Origin: Methylocystis echinoides
GTDB lineage: Bacteria > Pseudomonadota > Alphaproteobacteria > Rhizobiales > Beijerinckiaceae
Length of the DNA stretch: 64,000 bases
Assembly (NCBI RefSeq): GCF_040687965.1
Contig: NZ_CP156084.1
Location: forward strand, 1,984,501-2,048,500
Direction of reading: 5' to 3'
Below the pieces are notes generated by a model. It made no database searches, had not been told where the DNA came from, and saw only the letters and a list, made by a program, of their open reading frames with translations. This document shows, in pieces, positions 36,235 to 45,199 of the stretch. Position numbers and translations under genes: made by a program. Positions within the stretch are counted from its first letter, which is position 1. Every line of letters begins with the position of its first letter.

Positions 36235-37899
36235 ATGTTCTGTTATCAATGCGAGCAGACCTTCCGGTCGGATGAAGGAGCGGGCTGCGCAGGGACTAAA
36301 GGCATGTGCGGGAAGGACGCCGCGACCGCCGATCTGCAGGACGTATTGCTCCATGTTTGCGAGGGCCTTGGCCAATATCTTCACCACGCCCGCGCACTCG
36401 GCGCGACGGACGCTGAGGGCGACCGGTTTCTTCTCTTCGCCTTTTTCACCACGCTGACGAATGTGAACTTCAACGCCGCGCGATTCGTCCAGCTCATCGC
36501 GGAAGCGGCGCGCTTGCGCGATCGCGCCCGGGCGCTTTATGAGCGCGCCGCCCGCGCCGCGGCCAAGATTCCCGAAAATCTTCCGGGCGCCGCCGTTTTC
36601 GTTCCGGCGAGCGACATGAACGGCCTTTTGGCGCAAGCCGGGGAGGCGGCGATCCGCAAGGATGCGGCCATCGTCGGCGAAGACGTCATTGGCCTGCGTT
36701 CGCTGGTTCTCTACGGCCTTAAGGGCGTCTGCGCCTATGCGCATCATGCGCGTGTGCTTGGCGAGGAGCGCCCGGAGATTTACGCGGCGGTCGAACATGC
36801 GCTCGATCTTCTCGCTCGTGAACCGAAAGACATCGAGCCGCTCCTCGAAGAGGCGCTGGCGCTAGGCCGGGCGAATTTCGTCGCCATGGAGGCGCTCGAC
36901 GCCGCAAACACCGGCGCCTTCGGAACGCCGCAGCCGACGCAGGTGCGCGTCACGCCCGTGAAGGGCAAAGCGATCCTCGTCTCCGGCCATGATCTCAAAG
37001 ACCTGCACGAGATTCTCGAAGCCACCAAGGACAAGGGGATCAACGTCTATACGCATGGCGAGCTGCTGCCGGCTCATGCCTATCCCAAACTCAAGGCCTA
37101 TCCGCATCTCGCCGGGAATTACGGCGGCGCCTGGCAGGACCAGCAAAAGGAATTCGCCGACTTCCCCGGTCCCATCGTCATGACGTCGAATTGCCTGATC
37201 GAGCCGCAGGCGCGCTATCGCGGACGCATTTTCACCGCGGGGCCAGTGGGCTGGGCGGGCCTTCGCCACATCGCCGAGGGGGATTTCTCGCAAGTGGTTC
37301 AGGCCGCCCTCGCGCTGCCGGGCTTTCCAGAAGACGTGGAAGAGAAAACGATCACCATCGGCTTCGGCCGCACGGCGGTGCTCGGCGTCGCCGACAAGGT
37401 CATCGAGGCCGTCAAGGCCGGCCAAATCCGGCACTTCTTCCTCGTGGGCGGTTGCGACGGCGCCGCGCCCGGCCGCAACTATTACTCCGACTTCGCCGAT
37501 GAAGCGCCTGACGACACGGTCATCCTCACGATCGGCTGCGGAAAATACCGCTTCAACAAACATGACTTCGGCACGATCGGCGAGTTGCCGCGCCTGCTCG
37601 ACATGGGGCAGTGCAACGACGCCTATTCGGCGCTGGTCGTCGCCACCAAGCTCGCCGAGGCCTTCGGCGTCGGCGTCAACGAGCTGCCGCTGTCGCTGAT
37701 CGTTTCCTGGTTCGAGCAGAAAGCGGCCGCGGTGCTGCTGACGCTTCTCGCCCTTGGCGTTCGCAATGTGAGGCTCGGCCCGACGCTTCCCGCCTTCCTC
37801 ACGCCCGCGCTCGTCAACGTGCTCGTCGAGAAGTTCGGGATCCAGCCGATCGGCGAGGCGAAGGCCGACATCGCCGCCGCGCTCGCACGCGCGGCCTGA
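36235..37899 (+). CDS. hcp: Hybrid-cluster protein (Hcp), class II
   Basis: Hcp protects against nitrosative stress, acting as an NO reductase and protein S-nitrosylase; it was earlier named hydroxylamine reductase. The 554-residue protein has N-terminal cysteines 3, 6, 18 and 25, spaced C-x2-C-x11-C-x6-C, which marks the class II form with a [2Fe-2S] cluster as in E. coli. The hybrid-cluster ligands lie in [22 protein letters not shown] and [11 protein letters not shown]. An AAAGGGAG ribosome binding site precedes ATG 36235. It is followed by a reductase gene that probably supplies its electrons. Confidence 0.96.
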   Translation: MFCYQCEQTFRSDEGAGCAGTKGMCGKDAATADLQDVLLHVCEGLGQYLHHARALGATDAEGDRFLLFAFFTTLTNVNFNAARFVQLIAEAARLRDRARALYERAARAAAKIPENLPGAAVFVPASDMNGLLAQAGEAAIRKDAAIVGEDVIGLRSLVLYGLKGVCAYAHHARVLGEERPEIYAAVEHALDLLAREPKDIEPLLEEALALGRANFVAMEALDAANTGAFGTPQPTQVRVTPVKGKAILVSGHDLKDLHEILEATKDKGINVYTHGELLPAHAYPKLKAYPHLAGNYGGAWQDQQKEFADFPGPIVMTSNCLIEPQARYRGRIFTAGPVGWAGLRHIAEGDFSQVVQAALALPGFPEDVEEKTITIGFGRTAVLGVADKVIEAVKAGQIRHFFLVGGCDGAAPGRNYYSDFADEAPDDTVILTIGCGKYRFNKHDFGTIGELPRLLDMGQCNDAYSALVVATKLAEAFGVGVNELPLSLIVSWFEQKAAAVLLTLLALGVRNVRLGPTLPAFLTPALVNVLVEKFGIQPIGEAKADIAAALARAA

Positions 37900-37907
37900 C
37901 AAAAAAC

Positions 37908-37931
37908 GCGGACGTCCCGACGGACGTCCGC
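37908..37931 (+). repeat. Perfect hairpin between hcp and the reductase gene
   Basis: GCGGACGTCC and GGACGTCCGC form a perfect 10-bp stem with a 4-base CGAC loop, ending just before the first possible start codon of the reductase. No U-run follows. It could attenuate transcription, protect the hcp mRNA 3' end, or reduce translation of the second gene. Confidence 0.7.
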
Positions 37932-37948
37932 AGTCCTTCATGCGGAAC

Positions 37949-39052
37949 ATGTCCATGTTCAAAGTTGAGCTTCTCACCCGCGACGGCGCCTCCATCGCCT
38001 TCGAGGCCGATGCGACGCAGACGCTCCTCGAAGCCGCGGAGCGCGCGAGCGTCTATCCGCCCTCGTCCTGCCGCGAGGGCGGTTGCGGGGTGTGCCGTGT
38101 GACGAAGGTTTCGGGAGACGCCGAACTTCTGTCCTGCAGCAGCGCCGCGCTCAGTGAAAAGGAGCGGGCGGCGGGCGACATTCTTTTGTGCCGCAGCCGC
38201 GCCAGAAGCGATCTTCAGTTGACTGCGACGTTCGATCAAACTGCCATCGGCTCGGCGCCGGAGCCGGTGCGGACCGCGCGCATTGTCGAGATCGCGCCCC
38301 AAGGGTCCACGACTCTGCGGCTCGTGCTGCAATATTCCGACGACCCCACCTTCGGCCAAGCCGCTCAATTCGTCGCCGGCCAATACGCTGAACTCGCCGT
38401 TCCCGGCGCGCCAATCAAGCGCTCCTATTCTCTCGCCAACACGCCCAACTGGGACGGCCTGCTTGAATTTCTGATCCGCATTCAGCCCGGCGGCGCCTTT
38501 TCGGGATATTTGCGGGAGACGGCGACCGCCGGCGCCGAATTGATCGTTCATGGGCCGAAGGGCCAGTTTACGCTCGACGAGTCGGCCCTAGCGCCGCGCT
38601 GGTTTGTGGCGGGCGGGACAGGCTTGGCCCCGGCTTTGTCGATGTTGCGGCAAATGGCGGAATTTGCAGACCCGCACCCATGCCGCTTGTTCTTCGGCGT
38701 CAACCGCGTCGAGGAGCTGTTCGCGCTGGACGCCATCGAGGCGCTTCGGGCCGGGCTTCCGCAGCTACAGGCGACGGTCTGCGTCTGGAAGCCGGAGGTC
38801 GCGTGGTCGGGCTTCGCCGGCACGCCGTCCGAGGCGCTCGCCAAGAGCCTCAAGGAGGAAGGGCCTCGGCCCGATTTATATGTGTGCGGACCGCCCGCGC
38901 TCATTGCGGCGACCAACTCCGTCGCCGCCGCAGCCGGGATCGCCCAGGATCGAATCTTCAGCGAAAAGTTCAGTCCTGCGGAGGGGCCGGTCGAAAAATC
39001 CACCGAGCCGCCGGGGCGGCGCCACCTTTGGCCGGGCGTGATCGTGGGCTAG
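37949..39052 (+). CDS. Ferredoxin-FAD-NAD reductase, MmoC-like in layout, probable Hcp reductase
   Basis: About 367 residues. Domain order is N-terminal plant-type [2Fe-2S] (SSCREGGCGVCRV ... LLCRSRARSDLQL), FAD domain (KRSYSLAN) and NAD domain (FVAGGTGLAPALSMLRQM, YVCGPPALI). This is the order of oxygenase reductases such as methane monooxygenase component C or phenol hydroxylase, and the reverse of E. coli Hcr, whose ferredoxin is C-terminal. Its place behind hcp implies it reduces Hcp. Starts at 37940, 37949 and 37955 are all possible and none has a clear ribosome binding site. Confidence 0.85.
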   Translation: MSMFKVELLTRDGASIAFEADATQTLLEAAERASVYPPSSCREGGCGVCRVTKVSGDAELLSCSSAALSEKERAAGDILLCRSRARSDLQLTATFDQTAIGSAPEPVRTARIVEIAPQGSTTLRLVLQYSDDPTFGQAAQFVAGQYAELAVPGAPIKRSYSLANTPNWDGLLEFLIRIQPGGAFSGYLRETATAGAELIVHGPKGQFTLDESALAPRWFVAGGTGLAPALSMLRQMAEFADPHPCRLFFGVNRVEELFALDAIEALRAGLPQLQATVCVWKPEVAWSGFAGTPSEALAKSLKEEGPRPDLYVCGPPALIAATNSVAAAAGIAQDRIFSEKFSPAEGPVEKSTEPPGRRHLWPGVIVG

Positions 39053-39351
39053 ATAAAAGAAAGGCGGCCCGCTCGCCTGTTCAGGGCGATGGACCGCCGA
39101 TCTTCGCCCGTGTCCTGCGACACCGGCACGCGCGACGATTGGGCAATCACTTCGCGCGCCAGCGTGGCGCTGAAGGGGCAAGAGGCTCTCCGAGCGATCC
39201 CGCCCGCGCCCCTTTACGGGGACAGCGTCACGCTGCATCAGAAAAACGCGCCTCGCCCTACGTTGTTCCGCGGACGCTCATTTTTTCAATGACAAAAAGA
39301 TAGACGCCCGGCGCGCTCGCCAGTCGCGGCTCATTGCTCGAGCTTGCTTTG
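39053..39351. other. Intergenic, no convincing gene
   Basis: About 300 bases between convergent genes. Just after the reductase stop, AGGCG-GCCCGCT-CGCCT could form a small hairpin. A 67-codon open frame (39089-39292, plus) has no ribosome binding site or recognisable domain and I do not call it. Confidence 0.4.
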
Positions 39352-39744
39352 TTAATAGCAGCGCCACACCCAGCGCGCGTAGTAGGGGTTCCACCGCCAG
39401 CATGAGCCGACGCCGTAGGGCCACCAGCGGCCGTGCCAATATCTTCCGCCTCCATGCCAGCCGGGACGGCCCCACCCGCCTCCATGCCAGCCGGGACGAC
39501 CCCACCCGCCTCCATGCCAACCTGGGCGGCCCCATCCGCCGCCGTGACCACCCCAACCCGGGCGTCCCCAACCGCCGCCGTGGCCGCCCCAGCCCCCGCC
39601 GTGTCCACCCCAGCCGCCGCCGTGGCCGCCACCGTGGCCGCCGCCCCTGCCCCCGCCGTGTCCGCCGCCATGCCCAGCCAGCGCCGCCGCCGGAAGCGCC
39701 AGTGCGCCTGCGAGAGCGAGGATAAGGGATAGTCTGCGGATCAT
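39352..39744 (-). CDS. Secreted Gly/His/Trp-rich repeat protein
   Basis: A 130-residue exported protein with signal peptide MIRRLSLILALAGALALPAAALA. The mature chain is built of short repeats: first GGGH units, then GGGWGGH, then four GGGWGRPGW-type units with interspersed His. It ends in an aromatic, Cys-containing tail (CWRWNPYYARWVWRCY). Likely a disordered or metal- or surface-binding envelope protein. No catalytic motif. It stands alone. Confidence 0.72.
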   Translation of the reverse strand: MIRRLSLILALAGALALPAAALAGHGGGHGGGRGGGHGGGHGGGWGGHGGGWGGHGGGWGRPGWGGHGGGWGRPGWHGGGWGRPGWHGGGWGRPGWHGGGRYWHGRWWPYGVGSCWRWNPYYARWVWRCY

Positions 39745-40183
39745 GTGTTCCTCCCTCGTTGGTCGGCGCTTCTGGGCCGCCAGATTTTGTCATACTGGCG
39801 TTTTAGATAGGGCAGCCTTGCAGGATGCCCACTGCATGTGCCGCACATCCCCCAAGTGACCCTGCTTCGAAGGAGAGTCGGTCCTTGGCTCGCGCGACGG
39901 GACGATAAGCGCCACCAAGCAGCAGCGAGACTCTGTGATTTTAGGACACGCGAGAAGCCGAGGAGTCGCTATCGCTCTGTCATGACAAGCGCGCGAGAAA
40001 AAATGCTGGGTTGTCTAGGCGAGAGCAAAACCTTATGTCCATTCGATTTTGGAAAACCGCCTTATATGCGTCAATAAGATACGTTCATCGCGGAAAACCG
40101 GCACGCCCTTCGATGAGAGCCACGCCGGTGTAGCAACAGCCGTCAACCGGAAGCCCACTTCTGCGACGTTCAAGCCGGCCCGC
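39745..40183. other. Intergenic, no gene recognised
   Basis: This 439-bp stretch upstream of the Gly-rich gene contains only short frames without ribosome binding sites. It is less GC-rich than the flanks. No repeat, RNA or operator was recognised. Confidence 0.4.
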
Positions 40184-40582
40184 TTAACCGAGGCGGTCAA
40201 ACAACAGGGCCTTGTGCGTCACACCGAGTTCTCTTGTTAAACCGAGCGCGTACACCACACCGATAACGAGGTCGCCCAAACCCAGCAAGGTGGCAATCGA
40301 CCCGATGTCGCCAAACAGCCCCGCCGGGATAAGAACGGCGGCCGCAACATAGCGAAGTAGCGATTCCCAGTAGACTAACTGTCCTCGTCGAACCAGATCG
40401 CGGGAGGCGAAAATCAGGACGGCGCTCGTGTAAGCTAAAAATCCCGCAATCAGCCAGCCCCAGACGGGCGAACAGACATTGAGGCCGATGGAACGATAAA
40501 GCGGCGGGAAAACCAAGGAAAAGGCAAGCGCTCCGTTATAAACACCGGACCAGAATACGAACGAAGCCATTTTGAAAAGCAT
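40184..40582 (-). CDS. Four-TM membrane protein of unknown function
   Basis: A 132-residue hydrophobic protein with four predicted helices (FVFWSGVYNGALAFSLVF; VWGWLIAGFLAYTSAVLIF; LLRYVAAAVLIPAGLF; ATLLGLGDLVIGVVYALGL). No charged catalytic motif is evident. It lies 110 bp downstream of the sulfatase gene on the same strand and may be co-transcribed with it. Related small proteins are annotated only as integral membrane proteins. Confidence 0.6.
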   Translation of the reverse strand: MLFKMASFVFWSGVYNGALAFSLVFPPLYRSIGLNVCSPVWGWLIAGFLAYTSAVLIFASRDLVRRGQLVYWESLLRYVAAAVLIPAGLFGDIGSIATLLGLGDLVIGVVYALGLTRELGVTHKALLFDRLG

Positions 40583-40693
40583 GTAAGGAGCGCCTCTATG
40601 TATTTTACTAGGGCCCTCGGCCCGCCTAATCCAGCCAACGATTTCAACGGGCGTTGGGCTGAGGGAACCTCACAGCCCCCTCCACTGCGGAGA

Positions 40694-42298
40694 TCACTTA
40701 CCACCAGCGGGTTTCTTTAGAACCTCCATGACCTGATCGATCGAGAAGCTAGCCGCCTTCTGTCGCGGCGGGTAGTCCTTGAACGACGCCAGATATGTGC
40801 CGACATAGGTCTGGGCCGGAACCAACATGAATGCGTGGTCCAAGAGCCAGTCGTAATAGGTGTTCGACGTGATGTCGGCGCGCTCATAGGGATCGAGACG
40901 AAGGTTGAAGATCAGCGGCACGCGAAGAGTCGTGAAAGGTTCGGACCAGACTTTCAACGTGCCCGGCGCTCTTTGTTCGGCGAAGACGAACTTCCAGTTG
41001 TCGAACCGCAGCCCTGTCAAATCGCCGTCATCGGAGAAATAAAAGAACTCCTTGCGAGGAGATCGTTCCTCCTGTCCGGTCAGAAGCGGGAGCATATTGT
41101 AGCCGTCGAGATGGACTTTGAAGTTCGTCTTTCCGACCTTGTAGCCCTTCAGGAGCTTCTCTTTGACGTCGGGCGCGCCTGCCGCTGCGAGAAGGGTCGG
41201 CATCCAGTCGAGATGCGAGACGATGCCGTTGGAAACCGAAGCCGGTTTGATTTTGCCCGGCCAGCGAACCATGGCCGGCACACGATAAGCGCCTTCCCAG
41301 TTGGAATTTTTCTCGTTGCGGAACGGCGTCATTGCCGCATCCGGCCAGGAATTCATGTGTGGCCCGTTGTCGGTGGAATAGAAAACAATGGTGTCGTCTT
41401 CTATCCCGAGCTCTTTTATCTTTTGCAGAATGGTCCCGACGTTCTTGTCGTGATCGATCATCGTATCTGCATAAGGCCCCATCCAGCGCCCTGATTGGCC
41501 GACGCTCTCCGGCTTGGGATGGGTGCGGAAATGCATGTGAGTGAAGTTCACCCACAGAAACACCGGCTTCTCGGCCTTCACCTGCTTTTCGAGAAATTCC
41601 GCCGCCCGCGCGGCGATGTCGTCGTCAATGGTCTCCATCCGCTTCTTGGTCAGCGGGCCCGTGTCCTCGATCCTTTGCTTGCCATCGGGGCTCGCAAAGC
41701 TGTGGATCACGCCACGCGGGCCGAAGTCTTTGCGAAAGTTCGGAAACTCGGGATCGTTCGCTTTTGGATAATCCGGAAGCTCCGGCTCTTCCTCGGCATT
41801 CAAGTGGTACAGATTGCCATAGAATTCGTCGAAGCCGTGGGCTGTTGGAAGAAACTCGTCCTTGTCGCCCAGATGGTTTTTGCCGAACTGACCCGTTGCA
41901 TAGCCCTGCGTCTTGAGAAGCTCGGCGATGGTCGGGTCTTCCTTGCGCAAGCCGAGGTCCGCGCCAGGCAAGCCGACTTTTGTCAAACCGGTGCGCAGGC
42001 CACTCTGCCCAGTGATAAAAGAGGCGCGGCCCGCGGTGCAGCTTTGCTCGCCGTAATAGTCAGTGAAGATCATGCCCTGCTTGGCGATGGAGTCGATGTT
42101 CGGCGTGCGGTAACCCATCAAGCCGTTGGTGTAGGCGCTGATGTTCGACTGCCCGATATCGTCGCCCCAGATCACGACGATGTGCGGCTTCCTCTCTCTC
42201 TGCTGTTGCGCACGCGGCGCAGAAGAGACGAGGCCCGATGTGATGGCGGCCAGCATAACGACGGCTACCCTGAACCCAGCCATGACAATACCCCGCAC
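40694..42298 (-). CDS. Secreted sulfatase (arylsulfatase family)
   Basis: Alkaline-phosphatase-fold hydrolase with a signal peptide (VAVVMLAAITSGLVSSAPRA), so periplasmic. It has 534 residues, or 529 if ATG 42283 is used. Metal ligands begin with VIWGDDIGQSN. The formylglycine site is Cys87 in SCTAGRASFITGQ, which has Ala where the standard C-x-P-x-R motif has Pro. GKNHLGD and FYSTDNGPH hold further active-site residues. The substrate is unknown. Members of this subgroup are often near formylglycine-generating enzyme genes, but none is seen here. Confidence 0.9.
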   Translation of the reverse strand: MRGIVMAGFRVAVVMLAAITSGLVSSAPRAQQQRERKPHIVVIWGDDIGQSNISAYTNGLMGYRTPNIDSIAKQGMIFTDYYGEQSCTAGRASFITGQSGLRTGLTKVGLPGADLGLRKEDPTIAELLKTQGYATGQFGKNHLGDKDEFLPTAHGFDEFYGNLYHLNAEEEPELPDYPKANDPEFPNFRKDFGPRGVIHSFASPDGKQRIEDTGPLTKKRMETIDDDIAARAAEFLEKQVKAEKPVFLWVNFTHMHFRTHPKPESVGQSGRWMGPYADTMIDHDKNVGTILQKIKELGIEDDTIVFYSTDNGPHMNSWPDAAMTPFRNEKNSNWEGAYRVPAMVRWPGKIKPASVSNGIVSHLDWMPTLLAAAGAPDVKEKLLKGYKVGKTNFKVHLDGYNMLPLLTGQEERSPRKEFFYFSDDGDLTGLRFDNWKFVFAEQRAPGTLKVWSEPFTTLRVPLIFNLRLDPYERADITSNTYYDWLLDHAFMLVPAQTYVGTYLASFKDYPPRQKAASFSIDQVMEVLKKPAGGK

Positions 42299-42661
42299 TT
42301 AAAATTGCTTCGCCCGACCCGCCGAACCACGTTCGGCTAGTCAACAGCGCCGCCGCCAGATGCAAGTTGTATTGAGAACAATAATGGCGCCAGAAGCAAC
42401 GCAGGTCGAATACCGACGCGCACATCACATGCAGGTTTGGAATCCGCGCCATGGGCGGCCGCCGTCAGCCAACCGCTCTTGGTGTCGCAACCCGGCGGCT
42501 TCCAGATATCAAAGCCGTCGCTAAGAGCACGCGACGCGTTTTTCGCGATGTAGCGCCTCACATCTCGAGCCTTGCGTCGCTGTTTTCCTTTAATTCGGAA
42601 AACTTCCGCAGATCTCGGCGCCGTCGACACTGCCGTAATTAATTGAGTTTATGTTGTTTTC
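42299..42661. other. Intergenic, upstream of the sulfatase
   Basis: About 360 bases between the sulfatase start and tRNA-Phe. No gene, repeat or clear promoter motif was identified. Short frames here lack ribosome binding sites. Confidence 0.4.
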
Positions 42662-42737
42662 TGGTGCCCAGGGGCGGAATCGAACCACCGACACTGCGAT
42701 TTTCAGTCGCATGCTCTACCAACTGAGCTACCTGGGC
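42662..42737 (-). tRNA. tRNA-Phe (GAA)
   Basis: A complete 76-nt cloverleaf on the minus strand. The acceptor stem GCCCAGG pairs with CCTGGGC, the D arm is GCTCAGTTGGTAGAGC, the anticodon loop CTGAAAA gives anticodon GAA (42704-42702), the T loop is TTCGATT, and CCA is encoded at the 3' end. Confidence 0.97.
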
Positions 42738-42867
42738 CCGCGCTCGGCGCGTGGAGGGGCTTATAGAAAGGGCTTGGCCACTTGTCCAGCGGGTTCGCAC
42801 ACTTTTTCGACGCCCTTGCGGGACGGCGCCGCTTCCCCTAAACCGCCCCGGGTAGAGTGGAGGCGAA

Positions 42868-43221
42868 ATGAGCGACATCAGGCGAATTGGCGCGGGTCCG
42901 CGCATGAGCAAGGCGGTCGTGCGCGGCAACGCCGTTTACACGGCCGGGCAGGTCGCGGAACAGACCAAGGGCGGCTCGGTCGCCGACCAGACCCGCGAGA
43001 TTCTCGGCCTCATCGACGCCTTGCTCGTCGAGGCGGGAACCGAGAAGTCGAAAATCCTGTCCGCCACCATCTATCTTTCCGACATTTCGACCTTCGCCGA
43101 GATGAACGGCGTCTGGGACGTCTGGGTGGACAAGCAGAACCCGCCCGCCCGCGCCACCGTCGAGGCGAAGCTCGTCGCCCCCGACTACAAGGTCGAAATC
43201 GCCGTCATCGCGGCGAAGTGA
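42868..43221 (+). CDS. ridA: RidA-family enamine/imine deaminase
   Basis: Small trimeric hydrolase that clears reactive 2-aminoacrylate and other enamines made by PLP enzymes. It is 117 residues with VYTAGQVAE, ILSATIYLSDISTFAEMNGVWDVW and PPARATVEAKLVAPDYKVEIAVIAA, where the conserved Arg in PARATVE binds the substrate carboxylate. Its last 17 bp overlap the 3' end of the convergent moeB-like gene. Confidence 0.93.
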   Translation: MSDIRRIGAGPRMSKAVVRGNAVYTAGQVAEQTKGGSVADQTREILGLIDALLVEAGTEKSKILSATIYLSDISTFAEMNGVWDVWVDKQNPPARATVEAKLVAPDYKVEIAVIAAK

Positions 43222-43987
43222 CGCCAGTCAGCGGATTCTCCGGATCATAGGCGTAGCGCAGCGTCTCGAAACGCATCGCCAGCGTGTCGATCAGCAGCAG
43301 GCGGCCGACGAGAGCCTCGCCGAAGCCCACGATCTCGCGAATGACTTCCAGCGCCATCATCGCGCCGACGATCCCGGTCAACGCGCCCAGAACGCCCGCC
43401 TCCTCGCAGCTCGGGACGGTTCCGGGCGGCGGGGGCTCGGGGAAGAGGCAGCGATAGGTGGGATTAGGCTTGCCGTCCGGCCCGGTTTCGAACGGCCGCA
43501 GGGTCGTAAGTGAGGCGTCGAAACCGCCGACGGCGGCGGTCACGAGCGGCTTTCTTTCGAAGAAACACGCGTCGGAGACGAGATAGCGCGTGGCGAAATT
43601 ATCCGACCCGTCCGCGACGACGTCATAGTCCGCAATCAGCGCACGCGCGTTTCCTTCTGTGAGCCGCAGCGCATGGGGCTCGACTCTAACATGCGGGTTG
43701 AGTCGCGCGATGGCGTCGCGAGCGCTTTCGACCTTCGCCCGGCCGACGTCCGGCGTGTCGTGAATCACCTGGCGTTGCAGATTGGAGAGCGTAACGGCGT
43801 CATCGTCGACAATGCCGAGAACGCCCGTTCCGGCGGCGGCGAGATATTGCAGGAGCGGCGCGCCCAGCCCCCCGGCGCCGATCGCCAGCACGCGCGCGTT
43901 CTTGAGGTTCTGCTGCCCCGGCCCGCCGATTTCGCGCAGCACGAGATGGCGGGCGTAGCGTTCGATCTCCTCGGGCGTGAGACTCAT
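43205..43987 (-). CDS. moeB: HesA/MoeB/ThiF-family adenylyltransferase
   Basis: E1-like enzyme that adenylates the C-terminal glycine of a MoaD- or ThiS-type sulfur carrier. The start at 43987 (MSLTPEEIERYARHLVLREIGG) is the family N-terminus. The ATP site is VLAIGAGGLGAPLLQYLAAAG, with DGSDNFATRYLV downstream and an active-site Cys in PSCEEAGVLG. Of the CxxC pairs that bind zinc in E. coli MoeB, only one cysteine (TYRCLF) is seen, so this is a zinc-less variant. The choice between MoeB and ThiF cannot be made from sequence alone. Confidence 0.88.
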   Translation of the reverse strand: MSLTPEEIERYARHLVLREIGGPGQQNLKNARVLAIGAGGLGAPLLQYLAAAGTGVLGIVDDDAVTLSNLQRQVIHDTPDVGRAKVESARDAIARLNPHVRVEPHALRLTEGNARALIADYDVVADGSDNFATRYLVSDACFFERKPLVTAAVGGFDASLTTLRPFETGPDGKPNPTYRCLFPEPPPPGTVPSCEEAGVLGALTGIVGAMMALEVIREIVGFGEALVGRLLLIDTLAMRFETLRYAYDPENPLTGVTSPR

Positions 43988-44110
43988 ACGGGCTCCAGGC
44001 GCAGGCGGCGTTTCAGCGCGAGCTGACGCAAACGGCTCGCCGCGAAGGAGCATATAGCCGCTCCGCCGCCCGGCCTCCAGCCGAGAGATGCGCCGGGAGA
44101 GCCCCGGCGA

Positions 44111-45199
44111 TCAAGGCTGGACGGCCTGGCCCTTGTCCACCGCCTGGCGCTTTTCCCCCGATTCCCTCAGCGCCGCCACGCCGACGCCGCCCAGCGAGGC
44201 CGCCCCGCGCGCATAGGCGATATTGTCGAGAAATTGCCGCGCGCAATTCTCCCAGGTGAAGGTCAGGGCGTGGGCGCGCGCCGCCGCGCGCGGCATGTCG
44301 AGCGCCATGAGCGCCGCGGCGCGCAGGTCCTCGCTCAAGACGCCGGCGCCGCTCGATCCGATGACGTCGAGCGGCCCCATGACGGGGAAGGCCGCGACGG
44401 GAAGGCCGCAGGCCAGAGCCTCGATGAGGACGACGCCGAAGGTGTCCGTGCGGCTGGGAAAGACAAAGACGTCCGAGGCCGCGTAAAGGCCGGCCAGTTC
44501 CGCCGGCGTCTTGAAGCCGAGAAAGCGCGCCTGCGGAAAGCGCGCCTGAAGCGCCGCCCGCGCCGGCCCGTCCCCCGCCACGAGCTTCGTTCCCGGCAGA
44601 TCGAGCGCGAGAAAGGCCTCGATGTTCTTCTCGACCGCGACGCGGCCGGCGTAGAGAAAAATCGGCCGGGGGAAATCGACGGGGACTTTGGCCGCGGGGG
44701 TGAAGACGTCGTGGTCGACGCCGCGGGACCAGCGCAGCAGGCGGCGGAAGCCGCGCGTGTCGAGCTCCCGCGCGAGGCTCGGGGTGGCGACCATGACGCC
44801 TGCGCCGGCATTATGGAAGCGGCGCAGCGCCGCATAGGACCAGTCCACCGGCAGCCCCGTACGCGCATGGATATATTCGGGAAAGCGCGTGTGGAAGGAT
44901 GTCGTGAAAACCCGTTCGTCGCGCAGGCAGACCGCGCGCGTCGCCAGCCCGATGGGACCTTCGGTGGCGATGTGGATATGGTCGTAGCCCGCGGCGAGAC
45001 GGCGGCGCACGGCCCGGGGCGAAGCGAGCGCAAGGGAAATCTCGCGATAAGTGGGCATGGGGACGCAGCAGAAGTCCTGCGGCGTCAGGAAATCGAGCGT
45101 GGCGCCGAGCGGGACCGCCGCCTCGGCGAGCGATTCGAGCGAACGTACGACCCCATTGACCTGCGGACGCCAGGCGTCAGTCGCGACCAGTATGCGCAT
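44111..45199 (-). CDS. Family 4 glycosyltransferase
   Basis: A 362-residue GT-B retaining glycosyltransferase. DAWRPQVNGVVRSLE at the N-terminus is typical of alpha-mannosyl or glycolipid transferases, and the C-terminal donor site has PSRTDTFGVVLIEALACGLPVAAF (E-x7-E). No membrane helices. It starts directly after the stop of the LpxH-like gene (TAA then ATG, no gap), so the two act together, perhaps in glycolipid synthesis. Confidence 0.9.
   Translation of the reverse strand: MRILVATDAWRPQVNGVVRSLESLAEAAVPLGATLDFLTPQDFCCVPMPTYREISLALASPRAVRRRLAAGYDHIHIATEGPIGLATRAVCLRDERVFTTSFHTRFPEYIHARTGLPVDWSYAALRRFHNAGAGVMVATPSLARELDTRGFRRLLRWSRGVDHDVFTPAAKVPVDFPRPIFLYAGRVAVEKNIEAFLALDLPGTKLVAGDGPARAALQARFPQARFLGFKTPAELAGLYAASDVFVFPSRTDTFGVVLIEALACGLPVAAFPVMGPLDVIGSSGAGVLSEDLRAAALMALDMPRAAARAHALTFTWENCARQFLDNIAYARGAASLGGVGVAALRESGEKRQAVDKGQAVQP

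Noticed and set aside
39089-39292. 67-codon plus-strand frame after the reductase
   Set aside because: No ribosome binding site, no domain, and composition like random GC-rich sequence.
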